Assembly (NCBI RefSeq): GCF_013385175.1
Contig: NZ_JABZEO010000011.1
Location: 62,001 to 126,000 of the forward strand
Direction: 5' to 3'
Source of the DNA: Allochromatium humboldtianum
GTDB taxonomy: Bacteria > Pseudomonadota > Gammaproteobacteria > Chromatiales > Chromatiaceae
Length of the DNA: 64,000 bases
The translations under genes were made by a program, and so were the position numbers. The notes below the pieces were generated by a model, which was not told the DNA's origin, made no database searches, and saw only the letters and a list, made by a program, of their open reading frames with translations. How positions within the stretch are numbered: position 1 is the stretch's first letter; the number at the start of each line of letters is the position of its first letter. This document shows positions 1 through 8,975 of this stretch, piece by piece.

Positions 1-257
1 GCGACAAGATCGAACTCGCCAAGGACGACTGGATTCTCGCCTTCGACGGACTGTCGCTGGGCGATCCGCCGCCCGAGCGCTGCGCAGTCAAGAAGGACGG
101 CGGCGACTTCGATCAGTTCAGCGGGGCCACCATCACGCCGCGCGCCGTGGTCGGAGCCCTGAAGCGCGGACTGGAATTCTTCCAGCGTCATCAGGTCGCC
201 CTGACCGCGCCCGCCGCCGTCTCGGTCGCCTCCGATCCAGTCAGGAGTCCGGAATGA
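1..257 (+). CDS. rnfG: RnfG, electron transport complex subunit G (3' end only)
   Basis: This is the C-terminal ~84 residues of RnfG, the membrane-anchored flavoprotein of the Rnf ferredoxin:NAD+ oxidoreductase; the 5' part lies outside the window. The frame begins at base 3 and ends with TGA at 255-257. The diagnostic motif [10 protein letters not shown] is present. The Thr of SGAT (codon 129-131) is the residue that covalently carries FMN through a phosphoester bond in RnfG/NqrC proteins. The stop overlaps the ATG of rnfE in an ATGA, so the two are translationally coupled. Identity is supported both by the motif and by the following rnfE. Confidence 0.9.
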   Translation, partial: DKIELAKDDWILAFDGLSLGDPPPERCAVKKDGGDFDQFSGATITPRAVVGALKRGLEFFQRHQVALTAPAAVSVASDPVRSPE

Positions 258-970
258 GCCTCGAACCCAATACCGCCAACAAGACCGCCTGGGGTCGCAT
301 CAGTCGCGATGGCCTCTGGAGCAACAATGTCGTGCTGGCCCAGTCGCTGGCACTCTGTCCGCTGCTCGCCGTCACGGGCACGGCCACAAATGGTCTGGGC
401 ATGGGACTAGCGACCACGGCCGTCCTGATCGCCTCGGGCTTTCTGATCGCACTCATTCGCGGCTGGGTGACGCCTGAGGTGCGCATTCCCATCTTCGTCC
501 TGGTCATCGCCGTGCTGGTGACGCTGGTCGATCTCGGGATGAATGCCTGGCTGCACGACCTGCACAAGATGTTGGGCCTGTTCATCCCGCTGATCGTTAC
601 CAACTGCGCCATCCTCGGACGGGCCGAATCCTTCGCCTCGCGCAACGGAGCCGGCGCCTCGGCCTTCGACGGACTCATGATGGGACTCGGCTTCACCCTG
701 GCCCTTGTCCTGCTCGGCGCCGTGCGCGAGATCATCGGCTCGGGCACCCTGTTCGCCAATGCCAGCCTGCTGCTCGGCGAGGGCATGGCCTTTCTGGAGA
801 TGACGCTGATCCCGGACTATCGCGGCTTCCTGCTCGCCATCCTGCCGCCCGGCGGCTTCATCGCGCTCGGTTTCATCCTGGCCGGCAAACGGCTGATCGA
901 CACACGGCTCGCCGAGGCACGGCAGCGGCGTGAGTCGACGGCCGGCGCGGGCGCCCTGGCCGGATCATGA
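254..970 (+). CDS. rnfE: RnfE, electron transport complex subunit E
   Basis: Integral membrane subunit of the Rnf complex, homologous to NqrD, 238 aa. The sequence is largely hydrophobic, with about six predicted membrane segments (for example around residues 20-60, 70-90, 95-115, 125-150 and 190-215). The segment [19 protein letters not shown] contains the Asn-Cys pair conserved in RnfA/RnfE/NqrD/NqrE proteins, where half-helices bind an iron-sulfur centre. The start overlaps the rnfG stop (ATGA). The complex couples ferredoxin and NAD+ redox chemistry to an ion gradient and in phototrophs often supplies electrons to nitrogenase. Confidence 0.95.
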   Translation: MSLEPNTANKTAWGRISRDGLWSNNVVLAQSLALCPLLAVTGTATNGLGMGLATTAVLIASGFLIALIRGWVTPEVRIPIFVLVIAVLVTLVDLGMNAWLHDLHKMLGLFIPLIVTNCAILGRAESFASRNGAGASAFDGLMMGLGFTLALVLLGAVREIIGSGTLFANASLLLGEGMAFLEMTLIPDYRGFLLAILPPGGFIALGFILAGKRLIDTRLAEARQRRESTAGAGALAGS

Positions 971-985
971 CGGAGGATTAGAACC

Positions 986-1267
986 ATGCTCGTCGGCGTC
1001 GCCTATGCGGACAAATTCAAACAGACCTGGCTCAAGCTCGACGTGCCCGAAGGCAGCACGCTGCGCGAGGCCATCGAGCGCTCCGGCCTGCTCGAACGCT
1101 TCCCCGAGATCGACCTGAGCGTCAACAAGGTCGGCGTCTTCGGCAAACTCAGCCGACTCGACACCAAGCTCAACGATGGCGACCGGGTCGAGATCTACCG
1201 GCCCATCACCGTCGATCCCGAAACCGTCGAGCGACGCGACCGTCAGGACGCCGGCGACGAGGATTGA
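986..1267 (+). CDS. rnfH: RnfH family ubiquitin-fold protein
   Basis: A 93-aa protein of the RnfH/UPF0125 family with a beta-grasp (ubiquitin-like) fold. Typical family features are the N-terminal VGVAYADKFKQ segment, EGSTLREAIE, the central VNKVGVFGKLS strand, and GDRVEIYRPITVDP near the end, followed by a charged tail. It starts 15 bp after rnfE behind a GGAGG ribosome binding site, so it is the last gene of the rnf operon seen here. Its biochemical role in Rnf assembly is not established. The family also occurs away from rnf genes. Confidence 0.9.
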   Translation: MLVGVAYADKFKQTWLKLDVPEGSTLREAIERSGLLERFPEIDLSVNKVGVFGKLSRLDTKLNDGDRVEIYRPITVDPETVERRDRQDAGDED

Positions 1268-1353
1268 TGCACCACTGTTGCCGAGAGAGCGTACTCCGGG
1301 TGATTTCCGCCTAAAATGCCCTCAACCGTACTTCGGTCATCGAGGACCACCCC

Positions 1354-2460
1354 ATGCGCTTTCATCATCCGATCCGGCGGAGTACCGACACGGGTCTCGG
1401 GTTCGCCGCTCAGGCGGCGTTACTCATCGTCTCGCTGCTCGCCCTGAGCGGCTGTACCGAACGCACCGACCCCATGATCGAGCTGTCCGGCCCGACCATG
1501 GGCACCTATTACTCGGTCAAGATCGCCCGGCCGCCCGAAGGATTGAGCGCCGAGACCCTCGAACCGGAACTGATCCAGGTACTCGACGCCGTCATCGCGG
1601 AGATCTCGACCTATGATCCGACCTCGGAGCTGTCGCGCCTGAACGCCAATCCGAGCACCGACTGGATTCCGGTCTCTCAGAATCTGCTCACCGTCATCGC
1701 CGAAGGTCAGCGTATCGCTGAACTGACCAATGGAGCCTATGACGTGACCATCGGCCCGCTGGTCAACCTCTGGGGCTTCGGTCCCGAGCGCCGCCCCGAC
1801 CGGCTGCCTTCCGAGGCCGAGATCCAGGCCGCGCGCGAGCGGGTCGGTTATCAAAAGCTCGAACTGCGCGACTCGCCGCCTGCCGTGCGCAAGGCGCGGG
1901 GCGATCTCTACATCGATCTCTCCTCCCTCGGCGAGGGTTATGGTGCCGACCGGATCGTCGACTGGCTGGAGTCGCGCGGCGTCACGGATTGCATGGTCGC
2001 CATCGCCGGGGCCATCCGCGCCAAGGGACTCAATGCCAAGGGCCAGCCCTGGGGCATCGCCATCGAACAGCCGCTGCCCGATCGACGCGCCGTGCATCGG
2101 GTGATTCCGGTCTCGGGCCATGCACTCTCGACCTCGGGCGACTATCGCAACTTCTTCGAGAAGGACGGCAAGCGCTACTCGCACGAGATCGACCCCATGA
2201 CCGGCGCCCCGGTCGACCGCCAGCTCGGATCGGTCACAGTGATCGGCGATGTCGGCATGATCGTCGATGGACTGGCCACCGCGCTCATGGTACTGGGCGA
2301 GGAACGCGGCCCGGCACTCGCCGAAGTGCAGGGGATCGCGGCCTATTTCATCGTGCGCGAGGGCGAGGACTTCCGGGGCATCGCCTCACCTGCACTACAA
2401 ACGTATCTGGACATGGCGGCGCAAGCTTCTTCAGCCGCGCTGACCAACACCGAACGCTGA
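1354..2460 (+). CDS. apbE: ApbE, FAD:protein FMN transferase (lipoprotein)
   Basis: A 368-aa ApbE-family enzyme that transfers FMN from FAD to a Thr of target proteins such as RnfG, RnfD and NqrC. A signal peptide with lipobox LSGC puts the lipidated cysteine at residue 34, so the enzyme is anchored facing the periplasm. Family motifs include GPTMGTYYSVK, the DLSSLGEGYGADRI segment that replaces the common DLGGIAKGYA type, HALSTSGDYRNFF, and YSHEIDPMTGAP near the metal site. It lies 86 bp after rnfH on the same strand, which fits a role in maturing the flavoproteins of the adjacent Rnf complex. Confidence 0.93.
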   Translation: MRFHHPIRRSTDTGLGFAAQAALLIVSLLALSGCTERTDPMIELSGPTMGTYYSVKIARPPEGLSAETLEPELIQVLDAVIAEISTYDPTSELSRLNANPSTDWIPVSQNLLTVIAEGQRIAELTNGAYDVTIGPLVNLWGFGPERRPDRLPSEAEIQAARERVGYQKLELRDSPPAVRKARGDLYIDLSSLGEGYGADRIVDWLESRGVTDCMVAIAGAIRAKGLNAKGQPWGIAIEQPLPDRRAVHRVIPVSGHALSTSGDYRNFFEKDGKRYSHEIDPMTGAPVDRQLGSVTVIGDVGMIVDGLATALMVLGEERGPALAEVQGIAAYFIVREGEDFRGIASPALQTYLDMAAQASSAALTNTER

Positions 2461-2482
2461 AAGCCATCCCGCTCGCCTGCAC

Positions 2483-2503
2483 AGCGCCAAGGATAGAGGC
2501 GCT
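2483..2503. terminator. weak hairpin between convergent genes
   Basis: A 6-bp inverted repeat (AGCGCC / GGCGCT) with a 9-nt loop lies between the end of apbE and the end of the convergent V-ATPase subunit gene. It lacks a T-tract on either strand, so it may only be a weak or Rho-assisted terminator. Confidence 0.3.
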
Positions 2504-2520
2504 CCCGACGATTGCCGGCT

Positions 2521-4377
2521 TCATCCGTGTCCAGGCGGCGGGCGCACGGTCTCGGCCGAGGTGACGGGCCTCGGCACCGGCCGGAACAGCCGGCCCTTGG
2601 CCTGCAGGAAATGTCCGAAGAACTCGAACAGAACCAGGCGCGTGGTCTGTACGAAGACCACCAGCCCCTCGATGACGATCTCGAAAAAGTTGCCGAGCAC
2701 GATGATCAGCAGCCATCCGACAGGCTGCTCCACGCCATCGGCCAGGGTGATGATGGTGTGCGAGAAGGCGGCGTGCGCCAGGGCGAAAGCGCCGACACGC
2801 GCAAACGAGATCGTGTTCAACATCAGCTCGAAGAGGCTGAACAGCAACCGCCCGCCGGCACCGGCCAGAACCCAGAGCCCCTTACCGCGCCCCTGCCACA
2901 GACTCCCGACGACATAATGCACGAGCGCCAGACCGGCGACCGTCAGCGCCCGTGTGTCGAACAGGGCCGCCAGCAGGGACAGATAGAGCACCAGCACCGC
3001 CGCATCGACGGCCAGCCAGTGACCGAGCGTTCCCGACCACTTGGCCTCGACTCCGGAGAAGATCAGCCCGAGCAACAGGAGTCCGACGCCGAAGACCATC
3101 GGGACGATCAGAATGAGCAGCGGATCGTCGAACGGCCTGACCCAGAGCGCGGGCAGCCACTCCGAAAAACCGAACACCTCGCCAAACAGCAGTCCGAAGA
3201 CCATGGCGGCCAGCCCGCACGGCAGCAGGAAGCGGATGTCGGGCCAGCGCCGCCAGAAGAGCACGGCGAAGCCGGTCAGCAGCAGCCCATGACCGACGTC
3301 GGGGAACATGTAACCGAAGAGCAAGGGAACGATCAGCGCCAGCAGGCCGCTGGGATCGATCTCCTGACGGCCGGGCGTGCCCCAGAGCAGCAGGAGCGGT
3401 CGAAAAGGCTGCGCCCAACCGCTCTGCAATGTGGTGACTGGAGGCGCGGTCATGGGCGGCGGGTCCGGATAACGCACCACGGCTTCGATGCCTGACTCCC
3501 AGAGTTCGCGCTGAAGCCTTTCGGGATCCTCAGCCGTGGTCCAGCCGGTCACATGACACAGCTCCAGACCGTCCAGATAGCGCGAAGCCGTATCCAGGTA
3601 CCAGGCCAGGGTTTCCAGGTTGGCGCGCGCCTCGGCGATCTCGGGGTCGTGGCGCAGTGCGCGCAGCTCGGCCTCCAGTCGCGTGATCTCGCGCTCCAGC
3701 TCGGAGGCATGGTCGCGGATCTGACGCACCCGCTGCGCCGGATCGCCGCTCAGCCAGGAGGGGACGCCAACCTGTTCGCAGCCCTGCTCCACGACCAGAT
3801 GACTGATGACGGCGCGCTGATCCCGCAGCCCCAGCATGAACAGGAAGTCATGGCGCGGGCCGCGCACGATCAGGGCGGTCTGGCCGGCGACCTCATCACC
3901 CTCCGGGCAGGACGCCTTGGGACAGACGAAGAGACATTTGCACAAAAAGCGCGTCTCCGAGAACAGCTCCCGGAGTTCGATACCGTCCCGACGCATGGCC
4001 CACAGGGCTTCGCCGAGCAGGCGCAGTTCCTTGCGTTCCGCCTGCTGCTCGGCCAGTTGCTCTTTGAGGAAGTCGACGCGGGCACTCCAGAGGCGCATGC
4101 GGTGCAGCGCCTGATTGGCGAGATGGACCGGATTGCCGAGCAGCGCGGTCGGTCGATGCCGCCCGCCCGGCAGATCGTCGCGATGGCTGTCGATGAGCGT
4201 GCGGGCGCGTTGAACGAAGTAGTGCAACCGATGGGTATCCATCGGTTCGGAGAGGCGTGGGTCCGTTTCGAGCTCGACCACACCACTCTGGGCGATGATT
4301 TCGATCCCGCGCACCGTCTGTTCATGGGGCAGATAGGTCTCGAACCATCGGGCCTGGACTGGACGAAAGCGCAACAT
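2521..4377 (-). CDS. V-type ATPase subunit a/I (116-kDa family), orphan
   Basis: A 618-aa member of the V/A-type rotary ATPase a (I) subunit family. Residues 1-325 form a soluble, partly coiled-coil N-terminal domain and residues 326-600 a polytopic membrane domain. The half-channel arginines appear conserved: R527 in SFARVGAFALAHAAFSH and R580 in VQTTRLVLFEFF. LFGYMFPDVGHG and GLLFGEVFG are further family signatures. The start was moved to 4377 because a strong AAGGAGG lies upstream of that ATG and the protein then begins in the usual family position. No other V-ATPase subunit gene is in the window. A cluster of cysteines (146, 148, 152, 157) sits in the N-terminal domain and is not a feature I know from this family. 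Confidence 0.85.
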   Translation of the reverse strand: MLRFRPVQARWFETYLPHEQTVRGIEIIAQSGVVELETDPRLSEPMDTHRLHYFVQRARTLIDSHRDDLPGGRHRPTALLGNPVHLANQALHRMRLWSARVDFLKEQLAEQQAERKELRLLGEALWAMRRDGIELRELFSETRFLCKCLFVCPKASCPEGDEVAGQTALIVRGPRHDFLFMLGLRDQRAVISHLVVEQGCEQVGVPSWLSGDPAQRVRQIRDHASELEREITRLEAELRALRHDPEIAEARANLETLAWYLDTASRYLDGLELCHVTGWTTAEDPERLQRELWESGIEAVVRYPDPPPMTAPPVTTLQSGWAQPFRPLLLLWGTPGRQEIDPSGLLALIVPLLFGYMFPDVGHGLLLTGFAVLFWRRWPDIRFLLPCGLAAMVFGLLFGEVFGFSEWLPALWVRPFDDPLLILIVPMVFGVGLLLLGLIFSGVEAKWSGTLGHWLAVDAAVLVLYLSLLAALFDTRALTVAGLALVHYVVGSLWQGRGKGLWVLAGAGGRLLFSLFELMLNTISFARVGAFALAHAAFSHTIITLADGVEQPVGWLLIIVLGNFFEIVIEGLVVFVQTTRLVLFEFFGHFLQAKGRLFRPVPRPVTSAETVRPPPGHG

Positions 4378-4679
4378 CGACTCGACCCTCCTTACGTAGC
4401 CGCTCAGTGCCGGATGTTCGACAATCCGGCCGATCGGGTGCAACGACCTCAGCGTCGGATCAGCAGGGCCGGCTCGATCAAGGGTGCCGATGGCGATACC
4501 GGCCGAACGCATTCTGCCACGGCGTCGAATGCGGCTCACCCATTCGAGCGGCCTCTGTGTTAAAGTTCCGTGCCGTTTTTGGCGGCAGATCGGTTCGTCC
4601 GCAGCCGTATTTCAGACGTTGCGATTGTCGCCACTGCTCGGCTCATTCCAACGCTAACCCGTAAAACGGGGGGATACGT
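4378..4679. other. divergent intergenic region between V-ATPase a-type gene and hppA
   Basis: About 300 bp separate the two divergent starts. Ribosome binding sites are visible at both ends (AAGGAGG for the minus-strand gene, a GGGGG run before hppA). An open reading frame continues through it on the minus strand upstream of 4377, but it looks non-coding. I see no confident -35/-10 pair; promoters for both genes presumably lie here. Confidence 0.5.
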
Positions 4680-6716
4680 ATGTCGACAGATTTCGTTCTT
4701 TGGCTCGCCATCGGCTCTGGGGGCCTGGCCATCGTCTTCGGCCTCGCGGTCGTGGCCTGGATCACCGCCCAGTCGGCCGGCTCCGAACGGATGCAGGAGA
4801 TCGCCGCCGCCATCCAGGCCGGCGCCCGAGCCTATCTCAATCGGCAGTACACCACCATCGGCATGGTGGGCGCAGGACTCTTCGTCGTTCTCTGGCTGTT
4901 CCTCGGCATGGCCACGGCGGGCGGTTTCGCCGTCGGCGCCATCCTCTCGGGTCTGGCGGGCTATATCGGCATGAACGTGTCGGTGCGCGCCAATGTCCGC
5001 ACCGCGCAGGCCGCGACCGTCAGTCTCGAATCGGCGCTGGCCGTTGCCTTCCGCGGCGGCGCCGTGACCGGCATGCTGGTGGTCGGCCTGGGTCTGCTGG
5101 GCGTGGCCGGTTACTTCCTGTATCTGGGCGCCGATGAAACGGCGCTCCATGCCCTCATCGGTCTGGCCTTCGGCGGCTCGCTGATCTCCATATTCGCCCG
5201 ACTGGGCGGCGGTATCTTCACCAAGGGCGCTGACGTCGGCGCCGATCTGGTCGGCAAGGTCGAGGCCGGCATCCCCGAGGACGATCCGCGCAACCCGGCG
5301 GTCATCGCCGACAACGTGGGCGACAACGTCGGCGATTGCGCCGGCATGGCCGCCGACCTGTTCGAGACCTATGCCGTCACCATCATCGCCACCATGGTTC
5401 TGGGCGGACTCATGTTCAAGGGCGCCGACGGCGGCGTGAACATGGACTATGTCCTCTACCCGCTCGCCCTGGGCGCGGTCTCCATCATCGCCTCCATCGT
5501 CGGCGCCTTCTTCGTCAAGGTCAACGACGGCGGCAAGATCATGAATGCCCTCTATCGCGGCACCGCGGTCGCTGGCGGTCTGGCGTTCGTCTTCTTCGCC
5601 ATCGTCACCGGATTGATGATGGGCGAGCACTTCTTCTCGCTGCTGTTCTGCGCGCTCATCGGTCTGGGCCTGACGGCGGCGCTGATGTTCATCACCGAGT
5701 ACTACACGGCCACTGAGTACCATCCGGTTCAGTATGTGGCCGAAGCCTCGCAGACCGGACATGCCACCAACGTCATCGCCGGTCTGGCAATCTCGATGAA
5801 ATCCACGGCGCTGCCGGTGCTCGCCGTCTGTATCGCGATCTGGGCGGCCTATCTGGCCGCCGACCTCTACGGCATCGCCATCGCCGCCACCGCCATGCTG
5901 TCGATGGCCGGCATGATCGTCGCCCTCGACGCCTATGGCCCGATCACCGACAACGCCGGCGGCATCGCCGAGATGTCGGGGCTGCCCGAGGACGTGCGCA
6001 AGACCACCGACGCGCTGGACGCCGTCGGCAACACCACCAAGGCCGTGACCAAGGGTTACGCCATCGGCTCGGCGGGTCTGGCGGCGCTGGTTCTGTTCGC
6101 CGACTACACCCACAACCTGGAAGTCGCCGGCAAGATGCAGGTCTTCAGCCTGTCCGATCCGGCGGTCATCATCGGTCTGTTCATCGGCGGTCTGGTGCCC
6201 TATCTGTTCGGCGCCATGGCGATGGAGGCCGTCGGTCGCGCCGCCGGTTCGGTGGTCATCGAGGTGCGCCGTCAGTTCCGCGAGATCAAGGGCATCATGG
6301 AAGGCACGGCCAAGCCGGACTACTCGCGCGCTGTCGATCTGCTGACCAAGGCCGCCATCAAAGAGATGGTCGTCCCCTCGCTGCTGCCGATCCTGGTTCC
6401 GGTCGCGGTGGCCATCGGCATGAACATCCTCATGGGCGACGGCGCCGGTATCCGCGCGCTCGGCGGTATGCTGATCGGCACCATCGTCACGGGGCTGTTC
6501 GTGGCGATCTCGATGTGCACCGGCGGCGGCGCCTGGGACAACGCCAAGAAGTATGTCGAGGAAGGCAACTTCGGCGGCAAGGGTTCCGAGACCCACAAGG
6601 CGGCGGTTACGGGTGACACCGTCGGCGATCCCTACAAGGACACCGCCGGTCCGGCCATCAACCCGCTGATCAAGATCATCAACATCGTGGCACTGCTCCT
6701 GGTGCCGCTGCTCTGA
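4680..6716 (+). CDS. hppA: H+-translocating membrane pyrophosphatase, K+-independent type
   Basis: A 678-aa membrane-bound inorganic pyrophosphatase that hydrolyses PPi and pumps protons across the membrane. About 16 hydrophobic segments span the protein. The substrate site motif [21 protein letters not shown] is split across the loop at residues ~206-226, and further Asp-rich loops ([35 protein letters not shown]) are intact. The residue that separates the two classes is Lys454 in GNTTKA, diagnostic of the K+-independent proton pump (K+-dependent enzymes have Ala here). Phototrophic purple bacteria use this enzyme to conserve light-generated PPi energy. Confidence 0.97.
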
Positions 6717-6738
6717 TCGCGATCCGGCCCGTTTGAAG

Positions 6739-6764
6739 CAAGGCGCGGCTCAGACCGCGCCTTG
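6739..6764. terminator. hairpin terminator shared by hppA and the PIN toxin gene
   Basis: A perfect 10-bp stem (CAAGGCGCGG with its complement) encloses a 6-nt loop. A short T-rich stretch (TTCGTT) follows on the plus strand and a TTGCTTC stretch on the minus strand. It lies 22 bp after the hppA stop and overlaps the last codons of the convergent toxin gene, so it can serve both. Confidence 0.75.
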
Positions 6765-7181
6765 TTCGTTCCAGGGATTGACGACTGGAGTTCGGAGATC
6801 CTCGAAGTGGCGCGCGTTGCGCGTCGCGAGGGTGGCATTGCGGGCTTCGCAGATTCCGGCGATCTGAGTGTCCCGCATATCCACGGGACGCCCTGTTCGA
6901 CACCGTTCACCGGCCAACCGTGCGGCCTGATTGGCCGCCGCTGTGTCGAATACCAACACACGCCCTTCCAGATCTTCGTCGAGCAAGGCCGTGAAAGCCT
7001 CCTCCAAGGCGCGCCGTCGTTTGCCGTGCGCCAGTCGATGCAGACCGTAGCGAATCTCGAACACATTGATCGCGGTCGTCCAGACGGACTCGGCCGGCTG
7101 CTGATCGAGCCAGTCCACGACGCCGGCCTCCGGCTGCGATTGCATCAAGGCGGACAGTACGTTGGTGTCGAGGACGATCAT
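6750..7181 (-). CDS. PIN-domain ribonuclease toxin, FitB/VapC type
   Basis: A 143-aa PIN-domain protein, the toxin half of a type II toxin-antitoxin pair. The acidic metal-binding residues are D5 (MIVLDTNVLS), E42 (NVFEIRYG) and D104 (DMRDTQIAG), followed by LATRNARHFEDL, the form of the fourth motif common in FitB proteins. The family cleaves RNA with Mg2+ or Mn2+. The ATG overlaps the antitoxin stop in an ATGA, giving the usual antitoxin-then-toxin coupling. The final codons lie inside the terminator hairpin shared with hppA. Confidence 0.9.
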   Translation of the reverse strand: MIVLDTNVLSALMQSQPEAGVVDWLDQQPAESVWTTAINVFEIRYGLHRLAHGKRRRALEEAFTALLDEDLEGRVLVFDTAAANQAARLAGERCRTGRPVDMRDTQIAGICEARNATLATRNARHFEDLRTPVVNPWNEQGAV

Positions 7182-7426
7182 TCGCCGAACGTCGCCGCCC
7201 GCGCCTCGGAACCCTGGAGTTCGGGCAGATCCGTGTCGAGTCCCTGGTTTCTGAAGCGAGCAGCGATCCGTGAACCCAACCGACTGGGCGGGGCCTGTTC
7301 TTGACGAACCGCATTGCGGAGGATTTCGCGGATCTCTTCTTCCATGCTGTTTCCGTGACGTGCGGCGCGGCGCTTGAGTCCCTGTTTGACGACGTCCTCC
7401 AACTCTCTGACGATGACTTGTGCCAT
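7178..7426 (-). CDS. FitA-type antitoxin with ribbon-helix-helix domain
   Basis: An 82-aa antitoxin. The N-terminal MAQVIVRELEDVVKQGLKRR and the RHGNSMEEEIREILRNAV helices match the FitA/Arc-type ribbon-helix-helix DNA-binding domain. The C-terminal tail would bind and block the PIN toxin. The start at 7426 is chosen because the FitA family begins exactly at this Met. An in-frame upstream ATG at 7480 would add 18 residues not expected for the family and would overlap the upstream palindrome. It likely autoregulates the pair. Confidence 0.87.
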   Translation of the reverse strand: MAQVIVRELEDVVKQGLKRRAARHGNSMEEEIREILRNAVRQEQAPPSRLGSRIAARFRNQGLDTDLPELQGSEARAATFGE

Positions 7427-7453
7427 GACAGCTTCACCCATGAGCGGTGTTTC

Positions 7454-7496
7454 GCAATAGATAGCATGATAGCACGCCAATCCTTGGGGCGTGCTA
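7454..7496 (-). promoter_or_regulatory. palindrome and repeats upstream of the antitoxin gene
   Basis: A perfect 9-bp inverted repeat (TAGCACGCC at 7470-7478 and its complement at 7488-7496) lies 44 bp upstream of the antitoxin start. Beside it are two ATAGCA units read on the plus strand (7460-7473). This is the expected place for the operator of an autoregulated FitAB operon. The same hairpin could instead end the upstream MFS transcript. Confidence 0.45.
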
Positions 7497-7519
7497 CGCG
7501 CCTATTCGAACGCCAGGAT

Positions 7520-8836
7520 TCAGACCTTCTCCAGCGCCGCGGCCGGCTTGGCCGGTCCACTCAGCCGCACGACCACGCAGAGCGCCAGCAGCAGCACATT
7601 GACGGCTCCCACCAGCACGAAGGGCGCATAGGGCGCGACCCCATCGAACAGCCGCCCGCCGATCGCGGTGATGATCAGGATGCCGATCGCGCCGGCGACG
7701 TTGAACGCGCCCATCACTGAGCCGCGCTTGTTCAGAGGCGCCTCCTGCCCCACGAGCGACTGCGAGGCCAGATAGACGCTGATCTGACCGATGCCGAGCA
7801 GCACGCAGAACAGCCAGGCTGAGCCGGGCGTCGGATCGGCCATCCAGATCACTGCCAGATTGCCAACCGCCGCCAGCGCCATCGACAGCGCCAGCCCCGT
7901 CACCCGGTCCATCCGGTCCATGAACGGCCCCATGATCGGCGCCCACACCAGGGCCGCGACCTGCGCCAGCACGAAGATGAGGGTGCCATTCTTGACCGCT
8001 TCGGCCGAGTCCATACCGACTGCCAGCCCCGCCGTCGTGCCCCACAGGATCAGGAAGACGGCGTTGACTGACTGATCGCCGCGTGCGATGAAGGCGGCCA
8101 GATAGGCGAGCAGGATGCGCGGATTGCGCGCCTGTGCAAAACCGCTGACGAACAGATCGCGCACCGACAGGCGCTCCTCGTGATGTATCGGCGTGCCCTT
8201 CTGGAGTCCCAGCCAGACGAGGACGGCGACCACGACGGCGATGCCGGCCACGATGTAATGGGTGACATAGCCCGCCTGGATACCGTCCAGGCCATCGGCG
8301 GTCAGCGTCTTCGGCAACCCGCCGAAGAACTGGTTGATGACGACGATCCCCAGCCCGCTGAGCACCCCCACGGTGGCCACCAGCTTGCCGCGCGAGCGTT
8401 CGGCCGGATAGTCGGCCATCACGGTCGAGAGCGCGGTGGCGACCGTGACCACGCCCAGCGCATAGATGATGCGATAGAGATAGAGATCATCGATCGAGCC
8501 GGCCATCGGATAGAGCACATAGGTCACGGCCAGCAGCAGAAAACCGATGGCGAAGATCAGACGCCGGCCGACACGGTCGACCAGGATGCCGGCCGGGATG
8601 AACAGCGCCAGGGTGATGATCTCGGTCCAGAACACCAGATCGCCGCTGATGGTGCCCTGCACGTCGGTCGGGATGCCGAGATGGGCGTTGAGGATATAGG
8701 TCTGCCCGACGGCGATGAAGGTCATCAGACCGATGGAGAAGAAGGCGCCGAACAGCAGGGTCGCGGCCTGCATGCGCGTGACGCTGGGCGCAAGGTGGAT
8801 CGGGCCGAGTCGGTAGAGTCGATCGAGGTCGGACAT
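7520..8836 (-). CDS. MFS family transporter
   Basis: A 438-aa major facilitator with about 12 membrane segments. The loop 2-3 region carries the MFS signature GILVDRVGRRLIFAIG. The second half begins after a charged loop near residue 215 (LGLQKGTPIHHEERLSVRDL). The start at 8836 (MSDLDRLYRLG) skips 18 upstream residues (MRYCIHQPPP...) that look non-coding. The substrate cannot be told from the sequence. Its 3' end is 93 bp from the FitA start on the same strand, but the palindrome between them suggests separate units. Confidence 0.85.
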   Translation of the reverse strand: MSDLDRLYRLGPIHLAPSVTRMQAATLLFGAFFSIGLMTFIAVGQTYILNAHLGIPTDVQGTISGDLVFWTEIITLALFIPAGILVDRVGRRLIFAIGFLLLAVTYVLYPMAGSIDDLYLYRIIYALGVVTVATALSTVMADYPAERSRGKLVATVGVLSGLGIVVINQFFGGLPKTLTADGLDGIQAGYVTHYIVAGIAVVVAVLVWLGLQKGTPIHHEERLSVRDLFVSGFAQARNPRILLAYLAAFIARGDQSVNAVFLILWGTTAGLAVGMDSAEAVKNGTLIFVLAQVAALVWAPIMGPFMDRMDRVTGLALSMALAAVGNLAVIWMADPTPGSAWLFCVLLGIGQISVYLASQSLVGQEAPLNKRGSVMGAFNVAGAIGILIITAIGGRLFDGVAPYAPFVLVGAVNVLLLALCVVVRLSGPAKPAAALEKV

Positions 8837-8940
8837 GGCGTGGGTCTCAGGCCGGGTGGCCGGGGGTGGTTGATGGATGCAATAGCGCATTATTCCATCC
8901 GCCGCGCGGCACGTCTCGACCGGAGCGACCCGTCATGCAG

Positions 8941-8975
8941 AAAAGAAAAAGCCGCCCCAAATCAGTGGGCGGCCT
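8941..8975 (-). terminator. Rho-independent terminator of ahcY-metF
   Basis: On the minus strand a GC-rich 7-bp stem (GCCGCCC with its complement, positions 8951-8957 and 8967-8973) is followed by TTTTTCTTTT. It lies about 70 bp beyond the metF stop and is well formed. Confidence 0.85.

Noticed and set aside
4378-4539. 54-residue N-terminal extension of the V-ATPase a/I subunit
   Set aside because: The extension is Arg-rich without homology, and a strong ribosome binding site precedes the internal ATG at 4377.
4560-6596. A 678-codon open frame antisense to hppA, and similar long antisense frames over other genes
   Set aside because: GC-rich coding sequence leaves long stop-free frames on the opposite strand. 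The translations are low-complexity and match no family, while the sense frames are full-length known proteins.
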